8,991 nt of DNA from Actinomycetota bacterium. Lineage in GTDB: Bacteria; Actinomycetota; Acidimicrobiia; Acidimicrobiales; Microtrichaceae. This document shows, in pieces, positions 1 to 5,468 of the stretch (positions within the stretch are counted from its first letter, which is position 1; each line of letters begins with the position of its first letter). The stretch spans positions 1 to 8,991 of the forward strand of contig SXMI01000051.1 in the NCBI GenBank assembly GCA_005777415.1. The letters are read 5' to 3'. The notes beneath the pieces are model-generated. The model saw only the letters and a program-made list of their open reading frames with translations. It was not told the DNA's origin and made no database searches. The position numbers were made by a program, and so were the translations under genes.

Positions 1-98
1 CCGCTCGACGACGACTCGTTGCCGCCGCACGCCGCACCGAGCAGCGCCAGCGTTGCGACCACGACGACCACCCAACGGGTGCGCACGATCTGTTCCAT
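1..98 (-). CDS. Putative lipoprotein, N-terminal fragment (runs off left edge)
   Basis: The minus strand reads ATG at 98-96 and stays open to the window edge, giving 32 complete codons. The peptide has a classic export signal: a short basic n-region (R6, R8), a hydrophobic core of five valines followed by ATLALL, and then GAAC with Cys24 as the likely lipidated residue. A GG-N-E-SSSS stretch follows, like the flexible linker of secreted actinobacterial lipoproteins. Position -3 of the lipobox is Gly rather than the usual Leu, so the lipobox is slightly atypical. A GGGGGGAA stretch directly upstream of the ATG can serve as ribosome-binding site. The mature domain lies outside the window, so function cannot be named; a solute-binding protein is one common possibility among many. 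tRNA-Gly lies 82 bp upstream on the same strand. Confidence 0.72.
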   Translation of the reverse strand, partial: MEQIVRTRWVVVVVATLALLGAACGGNESSSS

Positions 99-116
99 GG
101 TTCCCCCCACGGTTCA

Positions 117-135
117 CCGGTTCCCCACGAACCGG
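117..135. repeat. 7-bp perfect inverted repeat in lipoprotein leader
   Basis: CCGGTTC, a 5-base loop CCCAC, then GAACCGG. It lies between the proposed -10 box of the lipoprotein gene and its ATG, so an mRNA starting near 137 would carry this hairpin at its extreme 5' end. It could be an mRNA-stabilising leader hairpin or an operator. No U-tract follows on either strand, so a terminator is less likely. Confidence 0.4.
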
Positions 136-143
136 ACGCCGGG

Positions 144-149
144 ACGTTA
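144..149 (-). promoter_or_regulatory. Possible -10 box for the lipoprotein gene
   Basis: The minus strand reads TAACGT, matching the TANNNT pattern of actinobacterial housekeeping promoters. It would place transcription start near 137, about 40 bases before the ATG. No -35 element at normal spacing is convincing; a TGGACA at 178-173 is 23 bp away, which is too far. Confidence 0.28.
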
Positions 150-180
150 CCCGCCCGGCCCGTCACCGTTGGTGTCCACC

Positions 181-255
181 TGGAGCGGGTGACGGGCATC
201 GAACCCGCATGACCAGCGTGGGAGGCTGGGACTCTAGCCATTGAGCTACACCCGC
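181..255 (-). tRNA. tRNA-Gly (anticodon CCC)
   Basis: A full cloverleaf is readable on the minus strand. The 7-bp acceptor stem GCGGGTG/CACCCGC is perfect. The D-arm is GCTC/GAGT. The anticodon stem CCAGC/GCTGG closes the loop CTCCCAC with anticodon CCC, which reads GGG. The T-arm has the TTCGATG loop. The discriminator base is T and CCA is encoded at 183-181. Length is 75 nt with CCA. GGG is a useful glycine codon in so GC-rich a genome. It is divergent from the aquaporin gene and precedes the lipoprotein gene on the same strand. Confidence 0.96.
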
Positions 256-258
256 GAG

Positions 259-291
259 CCGCTGCGCAGCAGCGGTGCAACCTGCAACCTA
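259..291 (-). promoter_or_regulatory. tRNA-Gly upstream region: -10 box, 7-bp duplication, hairpin
   Basis: Three elements lie just upstream of the tRNA 5' end. An inverted repeat CCGCTG/CAGCGG (259-264 and 270-275) begins 4 bases from the tRNA. A perfect tandem duplication of GCAACCT occupies 277-283 and 284-290. The minus strand reads TAGGTT at 291-286, a TANNNT-type -10 box that would start transcription near 279. The hairpin would then lie in the precursor leader removed by RNase P. No good -35 is visible at 17 bp. Confidence 0.35.
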
Positions 292-326
292 GCGGCAGCA
301 TCCGCGTCCACGGAACCCGGCGTCCC

Positions 327-332
327 TACGAT
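327..332 (+). promoter_or_regulatory. Possible -10 box for aquaporin gene
   Basis: TACGAT, a TANNNT-type -10 element, would start transcription near 339 and leave a leader of about 47 bases containing the ribosome-binding site at 374-380. The same TACGAT hexamer stands before the YihY-family gene at 4469-4474. No clear -35 was found. Confidence 0.35.
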
Positions 333-385
333 CGCAGGGTCGGTCGGGCCACTGGTCGGCTTCGTCGGACCGTGGAGGTGCACAC

Positions 386-1192
386 ATGTTGGCCAAGAAG
401 CTGGGAGCCGAGTTCATCGGCACGTTCCTGCTCGTCCTGGGCGGCTGCGGCTCGGCGATCTTCGCCGCCAAGGCCTTGTCGGGGGCCCGCAACGAGATCG
501 GCATCGGTGGGGTGACGCTGGACGCCGCCGGGATCGTCAACAGCGGGATCGGCTACCTGGGCGTGAGCTTCGCGTTCGGCCTGACCGTGCTGTGCGGGGC
601 CTACGCCCTGGGCCACGTCTCGGGTGGACACTTCAACCCGGCGGTGTCGATCGGCCTGGCGACGGCGAAGCGGTTCGAGTGGCGCGAGGTCCCCGCGTAT
701 GTCGTCATCCAGTGCGTGGGCGCCATCGCCGCCGTCGCCGTCCTCTGGGCGATCCAGACCAGCCGGCCCGGTGGTTTCGAGATCAGCCAGGGCGCGTTCG
801 CCTCGAACGCCTACGGCCAGGAGAACGGCCGCATCTTCTACGACCTGCCGGGTGCGTTCATCGCCGAGGTCGTGCTCACCGCGCTGTTCCTCATCGTGAT
901 CCTGGGCGTGACCACCAAGGCGGCGTCCAAGGCCCAGGCGGCCATCGGCATCGGATTCATGCTCACGCTGATCCACCTGATCAGCATCCCGATCACGAAC
1001 ACCAGCGTGAACCCGGCCCGGTCGCTCGGCCCGGCGCTGTTCGAGGGCGGCACCGCGTTGACCCAGCTGTGGCTGTTCATCGTGGCGCCGATCATCGGCG
1101 GCGCCGTGGGTGCGGTGCTCTGGAAGCTGGCCACCGGCGGTGACGAGGTCCAGACCGGCGAGGAGCTGATGGACGGGATCGAGGAGCAGTGA
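386..1192 (+). CDS. aqpZ: Aquaporin Z-type water channel
   Basis: A 268-residue MIP-family channel of the inner membrane, predicted to conduct water. Both pore half-helices are present: the first NPA motif at 84-86 (GGHFNPAVSIG) and the second at 209-211 (NTSVNPARS). By alignment from memory with E. coli AqpZ, the four selectivity-filter residues are kept: F64, H197, T206 and R212. His at the second position marks water-selective channels rather than glycerol facilitators. Six membrane helices plus two half-helices fit the length. Two additions stand out: an insertion of roughly 20 residues between helices 1 and 2 (about 30-55) and an acidic cytoplasmic tail (251-268). The ATG at 386 is chosen because GGAGGTG at 374-380 sits 5 bases upstream and the protein begins with the family's LxAExIGTFxLV opening. 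It appears monocistronic, bounded by a divergent tRNA and a downstream hairpin. Confidence 0.95.
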   Translation: MLAKKLGAEFIGTFLLVLGGCGSAIFAAKALSGARNEIGIGGVTLDAAGIVNSGIGYLGVSFAFGLTVLCGAYALGHVSGGHFNPAVSIGLATAKRFEWREVPAYVVIQCVGAIAAVAVLWAIQTSRPGGFEISQGAFASNAYGQENGRIFYDLPGAFIAEVVLTALFLIVILGVTTKAASKAQAAIGIGFMLTLIHLISIPITNTSVNPARSLGPALFEGGTALTQLWLFIVAPIIGGAVGAVLWKLATGGDEVQTGEELMDGIEEQ

Positions 1193-1200
1193 GCTCCTGA

Positions 1201-1230
1201 CGGATGGGCCCGCGTGCCGGGCCCGATCCG
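1201..1230 (+). terminator. Strong GC hairpin downstream of aqpZ
   Basis: The outer stem CGGAT/ATCCG (1201-1205 with 1226-1230) and inner stem GGGCCCG/CGGGCCC (1206-1212 with 1218-1224) form a 12-bp stem with one bulged G at 1225 and a 5-base loop CGTGC. It starts 8 bases after the aqpZ stop. There is no U-tract, as is common in high-GC actinobacteria. The dyad works in both directions, so it could also stop transcription arriving from the convergent minus-strand operon. A smaller AGGAGC/GCTCCT dyad overlaps the aqpZ stop codon. Confidence 0.55.
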
Positions 1231-1244
1231 ATCGCAGCGAGCGT

Positions 1245-1262
1245 CCCGGGCTCAGGCCCGGG
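1245..1262 (-). terminator. Hairpin spanning the stop codon of the CPBP protease gene
   Basis: CCCGGGC, loop TCAG, GCCCGGG is a perfect 7-bp stem with a 4-base loop. The TGA stop of the minus-strand gene (1254-1252) lies in the loop. It may act with the neighbouring 1201-1230 hairpin to end the minus-strand operon, or simply protect the mRNA 3' end. No U-tract is present. Confidence 0.4.
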
Positions 1263-2184
1263 CCGCTCCGCGTCCGAACCGCCGGGTGCCGGGCAGGGCC
1301 CGGATGCGTCGCCCGACCGGCCGTCGCCAGGTCCAGGACCGGCCGGGTGGTCGTCCAGCAGCCCGGCCGAGGGCCCAGGCGACGGTGTAGGCGCCTCCGT
1401 TGATCGCACCGTGCAGCATCACGGGGGCCAGCACGCTGCCCGAGCGGTTGCGCAGCCAGGTGAAGACCAGTCCGGCGGCCGTCGTCCCCGCCACGCTTCC
1501 CGCCACCGCCGTGGCGGCGGCGGCCCCCGAGGGGAGCTCGCGCAGGGTCGGGTTGGCCTCGGCCAGTCCTGACGCGGGCAGGATGTGCCAGAGCCCGAAC
1601 AGCCCCGCTGCGCTCAGGTCGGCCCGGACCGCCCAGTTCGGCTCGGCGGCGAAGCGCTGGCGGAACATGGCCGGCAGCACGCCCCGGAAGGCGACCTCCT
1701 CGGCGAGCACCGTGCCGAACGGGATCTCCACCAGCACCCGCCAGAGCACCTCGAGCGGCACGACGTTCTCGGCCCGGTCGTCGCGGAACGCGGCCCGGGT
1801 CCGGGGCACGGCCACGCCGGTGGCGTAGACCGCCGCCACCGCCGCCGCAGCGGCTCCGCCCCAGCGGAGGCCACCCAGGAGGTGTCGGCGAGACAGGCCC
1901 AGTTCGGCACCGCTGCACCCCCCGGCGGTCCGGGCCCACCACACGAGTCCGCTCGCCACACCGACGTTCCACGGCACGTAGGCCCACCGGGGCAGCACCC
2001 GGTTCGTCATGACGTTCGACACGCTCAGCGCGGCGACGACGCCGACCGCCGGCCAGGTCTCGGGGACGGCCCGGTTGGGTCGGACCGACAGGTCGTCCCA
2101 CCAGGCGGGGCCGCCGTGGTCGTGGGGGAGGTGGTCGAAGGTCCTCGGCCCGGCGGACGGGCGCGTCCCGACCGGCGTGCTCAC
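1252..2184 (-). CDS. CPBP family intramembrane metalloprotease
   Basis: A 310-residue integral membrane protein of the CPBP (CAAX protease and bacteriocin-processing, Abi) family. All three family motifs are intact: EEVAFRG with E162, E163 and R167; FGLWH with F196 and H200; and HGAIN with H258 and N262. In characterised relatives these residues position a catalytic metal ion within the membrane, so it is predicted active. Hydrophobic segments lie near 43-58, 68-84, 104-126, 147-161, 188-202, 222-242 and 251-272. The C-terminus (274-310) is rich in Arg and probably cytoplasmic. The GTG start at 2184 overlaps the upstream gene's TGA by 4 bases (GTGA), indicating translational coupling; no strong Shine-Dalgarno is visible. 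Substrate is unknown: prenyl-protein processing, peptide maturation and immunity roles all occur in the family. Frame-open sequence continues upstream but is antisense or out of frame to a better gene. Confidence 0.87.
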   Translation of the reverse strand: MSTPVGTRPSAGPRTFDHLPHDHGGPAWWDDLSVRPNRAVPETWPAVGVVAALSVSNVMTNRVLPRWAYVPWNVGVASGLVWWARTAGGCSGAELGLSRRHLLGGLRWGGAAAAAVAAVYATGVAVPRTRAAFRDDRAENVVPLEVLWRVLVEIPFGTVLAEEVAFRGVLPAMFRQRFAAEPNWAVRADLSAAGLFGLWHILPASGLAEANPTLRELPSGAAAATAVAGSVAGTTAAGLVFTWLRNRSGSVLAPVMLHGAINGGAYTVAWALGRAAGRPPGRSWTWRRPVGRRIRALPGTRRFGRGAARA

Positions 2185-4400
2185 GGACGCCGAGGTTCCG
2201 AACCGGCTCCGGTGACCGTCGGGCGCCGTCCCGAGGTCGACCAGCGCGCTCCCGTGGTCCGTTGACCGAGCCGGAGGGGGGTGGTCCTGGCCCGGGTGTC
2301 GACCGCCGGGGCGGTGTCGTCCGGCCCGTCCGGTCCGCCCGCCGCGTCCGGTCCGCTCGCCGGGGCCTCCGGGGCCTCCGGGGACTCCGGGGACTCGGCT
2401 GCGTCCGGCCCCTTGATCCGTTCCGCCCGCTCCTTCTCGAGGCGCCGCAGCTCGACCTCGACGTTGGCGAGCTGATCCTCGGTGTAGGGGAGGCGGTAGC
2501 CCTCGGCGACGAATCGCGCGGTGTCGGCCCGGTAGTCGTGGCCGGTGGAGCGGAACTGGCCCGGCTCGTTGCGCATGGCGTTGGCGGCGTCGATGAGCGT
2601 CTGGAACGCCGTCACCACCGGGTACCAGTGCTGCGACTCGGGCACGCCCCGGCCACGGGGGTCGTCGAGCCAGTCGGGCCGGCTGTAGAGGATCGACGGG
2701 TCCACGTGCGTGATCGGGTCGTTGTCGTGGCTGAGCTGCACCACCCGCAGCTCGTCGCGCTCGGTGGGGCTGAGCTGCTCGAGCTCCTCCCAGCGGTCGA
2801 ACACGCCGACGGTCCCGTCGGGAACGAGCGCTCCCGGTCGATCGAGCCCGGCCTTGGACCACTTGGCCAGGTGCGGCATCCCGAACCAGAGGGCGCGGTC
2901 GATGCTGTAGCGGTCGAAGCCCTCGATGCCCTCCTTCATGACGACGTCCGAGGACGCCCAGGCCCCCAGGCTCTCGCCGAAGACGAGCACGGTCGGTCGC
3001 TGCTCCTCGGGGATGCCGAGCAGGCGCTGGTGCACGCCCCAGACGAGCCCCCGGAACTGTCGCCGTCCCTGGCGGACCTTCTGCAGCGACAGGAAGGACG
3101 GGTAGCGGCCGTACTGGATGCACACCGAGGCGACGTCGCCCCGGGTGAAGAACTCGGCGGCCTCGATCATGGTGTGGTCGACCCAGCCGGTACCGGTCGG
3201 TGAGATCAGGAGCAGGTACTTGCGGTCGTAGGCGCCGGTGCGCTCCATCTCCTCGAGTGCGATCTCGGTCCGGCTCGTGGAGTGGATCGGGTGGCTGTTG
3301 AAGCCGACGAAGATCCGAATCGGGGACTCGGCGGGCTCGCCCATCGTCTCGGTGATCAGCTCGGGTTCGAGGGCGTCGAGGACGAAGCGCCGTCCCTGCT
3401 GGCCGAGCTCGTCGAACGGGCAGAGGCTGTCGGGCGATCCCGAGACGAGCGGCGACGTCGGCGGCTCGTTGTACCCGGGGTCCACGTGCTCGTTGGAGCG
3501 ACCGATGTACGACACACCGCCCCAGTAGAGGCCGGCTGTGCCCGCGGCCCAGAACGCGGCGTTGGCGCCACGGGCCAGCAGGTTCTTGGTGATCCCGGGG
3601 CCCAGGTACCGCTGCAGGCCGCGCCGCGACGCGCGGTAGCCGACTGCGATCCCGGTCCCGACGACCGTGACCGCCGCGGTGTTGGCGATCGAGCGCGGCA
3701 ACGTCAACGGGAGCTTGTCGAAGTCGTCGGTGAAGAACGACCGCCGCTCGGCCAGGTAGTGGCGCGACGCCCACAGCGCCGCCCCGAGCGACGTCCCGGT
3801 CGTCACCGTGAGGCGCAGCGCACTGCGCTCGTCTGCGGAGGCGTCGGGTCGCACGGCGCTGAGCACGTCGTAGAGCGCGCCGCCCGCGGCGCCGAGCTCG
3901 AGGAGCTCGCCGCTCAGGTGGGCGACCTCCGAGGGCCAGGCCGGACCCTCGCCCCGCGGGACCATCCGCAGCCCCCGGCCCGCGCCCACCAGTCCGGCGC
4001 GCACGGCGAGTCGCAGGACGAGCGACGACGACCCCCCGGTGAGGCCGTCGGTGAGCTGTTCGACCTTGGCGCTCACGCCCCGGGCCGAGAGCACCGACAG
4101 CCCGCTGACCACGCCCTGGTGCAGCGAGGTGCGCGGCATGAGGGACGGCTGCATGGACCGGATGAAGTTGCTCGTCTGCAGCGGAGCGCCCGGGGAGGAC
4201 GTCAGCGGCGAGACCAGGGCGAGCACCGACTCGAAGCGCTCGAGCCAGCTCCGTTCGGTGCCGAGGTGGACCAGGTCCACGTCAGCGGTCCCGACGGGCG
4301 CCAGGACGTCCGGTTCGTCGAGGCCGCCGAGCGGCGTGACGGCCTGATCGGGAGCGGGGGCGGGAGCGGCGGTCGCCGGCTGTGTTCGGGAGCGGAACAT
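2181..4400 (-). CDS. Abhydrolase_9-type membrane-anchored alpha/beta hydrolase
   Basis: A 739-residue protein. The N-terminal part (about 50-300) has several hydrophobic segments (near 126-143, 196-212, 236-255 and 277-298), as in the N-terminal membrane region of Abhydrolase_9 proteins. The region from about 325 to 640 matches the catalytic domain: FVGFNSHPIHSTSRTEIAL (365-383), LLISPTGTGWVD, and the nucleophile elbow VFGESLGAW with Ser477. The likely acid lies in SHDNDPITH (D559 or D561), and GHDYRAD gives the candidate catalytic His621. The family is known from actinobacteria as predicted integral-membrane hydrolases of undefined substrate; lipid or ester hydrolysis is inference. After 665 comes a low-complexity tail rich in Pro, Glu, Ala and Gly, then a basic end. 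The ATG at 4400 has no Shine-Dalgarno but lies 6 bases after a TACGCT box, fitting a leaderless transcript. It is the first gene of an operon with the CPBP protease. Confidence 0.85.
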   Translation of the reverse strand: MFRSRTQPATAAPAPAPDQAVTPLGGLDEPDVLAPVGTADVDLVHLGTERSWLERFESVLALVSPLTSSPGAPLQTSNFIRSMQPSLMPRTSLHQGVVSGLSVLSARGVSAKVEQLTDGLTGGSSSLVLRLAVRAGLVGAGRGLRMVPRGEGPAWPSEVAHLSGELLELGAAGGALYDVLSAVRPDASADERSALRLTVTTGTSLGAALWASRHYLAERRSFFTDDFDKLPLTLPRSIANTAAVTVVGTGIAVGYRASRRGLQRYLGPGITKNLLARGANAAFWAAGTAGLYWGGVSYIGRSNEHVDPGYNEPPTSPLVSGSPDSLCPFDELGQQGRRFVLDALEPELITETMGEPAESPIRIFVGFNSHPIHSTSRTEIALEEMERTGAYDRKYLLLISPTGTGWVDHTMIEAAEFFTRGDVASVCIQYGRYPSFLSLQKVRQGRRQFRGLVWGVHQRLLGIPEEQRPTVLVFGESLGAWASSDVVMKEGIEGFDRYSIDRALWFGMPHLAKWSKAGLDRPGALVPDGTVGVFDRWEELEQLSPTERDELRVVQLSHDNDPITHVDPSILYSRPDWLDDPRGRGVPESQHWYPVVTAFQTLIDAANAMRNEPGQFRSTGHDYRADTARFVAEGYRLPYTEDQLANVEVELRRLEKERAERIKGPDAAESPESPEAPEAPASGPDAAGGPDGPDDTAPAVDTRARTTPLRLGQRTTGARWSTSGRRPTVTGAGSEPRRP
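2362..2397. repeat. Four tandem 9-bp repeats within hydrolase tail
   Basis: Consecutive units GGGGCCTCC, GGGGCCTCC, GGGGACTCC and GGGGACTCG occupy 2362-2370, 2371-2379, 2380-2388 and 2389-2397. In the minus-strand gene each unit encodes a three-residue block of Pro, Glu and Ala or Ser (ESPESPEAPEAP). The in-frame unit length means copy-number change would lengthen or shorten the tail without a frameshift. Confidence 0.85.
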
Positions 4401-4406
4401 CGCATC

Positions 4407-4412
4407 AGCGTA
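4407..4412 (-). promoter_or_regulatory. -10 box for leaderless transcript of the hydrolase operon
   Basis: The minus strand reads TACGCT followed by 6 bases (GATGCG) and then the ATG. A TANNNT box 6-7 bases before the start codon is the known arrangement for leaderless actinobacterial mRNAs, with transcription beginning at the A of ATG. It explains why no Shine-Dalgarno is seen. No recognisable -35 was found; the dyad at 4415-4442 covers that position. Confidence 0.45.
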
Positions 4413-4414
4413 GA

Positions 4415-4442
4415 CGGGACCGTGGAGGGCTCCACCGTCCCG
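4415..4442. promoter_or_regulatory. 28-bp operator-like dyad between divergent operons
   Basis: The left arm CGGGACCGTGGAG (4415-4427), a 2-base centre GG, and the right arm CTCCACCGTCCCG (4430-4442) are inverted repeats with 12 of 13 pairs matching; the only mismatch is C4421 with C4436. A 2-base centre suits a dimeric DNA-binding protein better than an RNA hairpin. Relative to the inferred start sites, it covers about -15 to -42 of the minus-strand operon, a repressing position, and about -40 to -67 of the plus-strand operon. No regulator gene is in the window. Confidence 0.5.
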
Positions 4443-4468
4443 GGCGGGGACGTATCGACCGGCAGCGT

Positions 4469-4474
4469 TACGAT
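4469..4474 (+). promoter_or_regulatory. -10 box for leaderless transcript of the YihY-family operon
   Basis: TACGAT lies 7 bases before the GTG at 4482, again the leaderless arrangement. A partial -35 (GGGACG at 4447-4452, sharing GAC with TTGACA) stands 16 bp upstream. The position supports the GTG as start codon, since no Shine-Dalgarno is present. Confidence 0.5.
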
Positions 4475-4481
4475 CCCCGAT

Positions 4482-5468
4482 GTGCCGGGACGCAGGATCG
4501 CCGAGCGCCTGGGCGCCGCGGGTGCCGAGCTCGGCGAGCGTGTGGACGCCCTGGCGCAGCGGTCGCACCCGTTCGGCATCGCCCGGGCCGTCGTGCGCCG
4601 TTCGGGCGCCGGGACCGGGTCGCTCGTGGCGGGCCACCTGGCCTACCGGATGTTCCTGTTGCTGCTCCCCCTGGGGGCGGTCGTGGTCGCCCTCGCCGGG
4701 ATCGACCCGGCCACCGTGGGCGACGCCTCGGCCCACCTCGGACTGGGGCGTTCGATCACATCCACCATTGCGGCGGCCGGCGGGGACACCCGGCGGAGCG
4801 GGGTGCCGCTGCTCCTGACGGGGCTGCTGGCGTTCCTCCTGGCGTCCTGGGGCCTCCTCGGTGCGCTCCAGTACACCGCTGCGCTCGCGTGGCGTAGCCC
4901 GACGCGTCGGTTCCCGGGCAAGGGTCGGACCCTCCTGCGGTTGGCCGGCAGCGTGGCGGTGTTCGTCGGCGTCCTCTACCTGTCGGTGATCGTCCGACGC
5001 GCCGGGCTGCTCGCCGGTCTGGCGGCTGCGACCGCCAACACGGCGGCGGCGTTCGTGGCGTTCTTCGGGCTCTCGTGGATCCTCCCGCGTCGCTCCCGCG
5101 AGTGGTTCTGGTTGCTCCCGGGGGCCGTGGTCGGTGCCGCTGGTGTCCTGGCGCTCCAGCTCGTCGGTTCGTACTGGTTGCCCGGCAAGGTCTCGGCGGC
5201 GTCCGGTACCTACGGCGTGCTCGGCGTGGCGCTCGCCGTCCTGACCTACCTGTTCCTGGTGGGCCTGCTCATCTGGATCGTGGTCCTCCTCGACGCCGCG
5301 GTCTGGGAGCGATTCGGGGGTGAGGCGCCGGGTCCGCTCCGCCGCCTCGCCCAGCTGATCCCGATCCCGACGACGACGTTCGGCTCGGGCTACGTCCCGG
5401 ACGACGGCACGGCGGACACCGTCGGCGGACCCGAGCTCGGCGGGGGCTCTGCCAGACTCCCGTCGTGA
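4482..5468 (+). CDS. YihY/BrkB family inner-membrane protein
   Basis: A 328-residue polytopic protein of the YihY/virulence-factor BrkB family (once misnamed ribonuclease BN). Six membrane segments are readable: about 47-72, 107-130, 152-173, 177-201, 208-230 and 243-272. Family hallmarks are GHLAYRMFLLLLPL (51-64), matching the usual AxAYRxxxSLxPL, and SGTYGVLGVALAVLTYLF (241-258) followed by a long helix ending in DAAVWER. The tail (about 290-328) is Gly/Asp-rich. Biochemical function is not settled for the family; links to envelope integrity and transport have been proposed. The GTG at 4482 is preferred because it sits 7 bases after a TACGAT box and begins just before conserved sequence. 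An ATG two bases earlier is in another frame. It is the first gene of a pair with the CoA-transferase, which overlaps its stop by 4 bases, and is divergent from the hydrolase operon across an 81-bp region. Confidence 0.83.
   Translation: MPGRRIAERLGAAGAELGERVDALAQRSHPFGIARAVVRRSGAGTGSLVAGHLAYRMFLLLLPLGAVVVALAGIDPATVGDASAHLGLGRSITSTIAAAGGDTRRSGVPLLLTGLLAFLLASWGLLGALQYTAALAWRSPTRRFPGKGRTLLRLAGSVAVFVGVLYLSVIVRRAGLLAGLAAATANTAAAFVAFFGLSWILPRRSREWFWLLPGAVVGAAGVLALQLVGSYWLPGKVSAASGTYGVLGVALAVLTYLFLVGLLIWIVVLLDAAVWERFGGEAPGPLRRLAQLIPIPTTTFGSGYVPDDGTADTVGGPELGGGSARLPS

Noticed and set aside
2185..3774. Upstream extension of the CPBP frame to an 840-residue product
   Set aside because: The extension is an out-of-frame reading of the hydrolase gene, giving an Arg/Pro/Ala-rich string. 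The GTG at 2184 with the GTGA overlap gives a normal-length CPBP protein.
4480..4818. An ATG frame starting two bases before the YihY-family GTG
   Set aside because: It is out of frame with the membrane protein, and its product is a Ser/Arg/Pro-rich string typical of a shifted frame.
5453..5458. CAGACT, 6 bases before the CoA-transferase GTG, as a third leaderless promoter
   Set aside because: The first position of TANNNT is not T, and the 4-base overlap with the upstream gene already explains expression.
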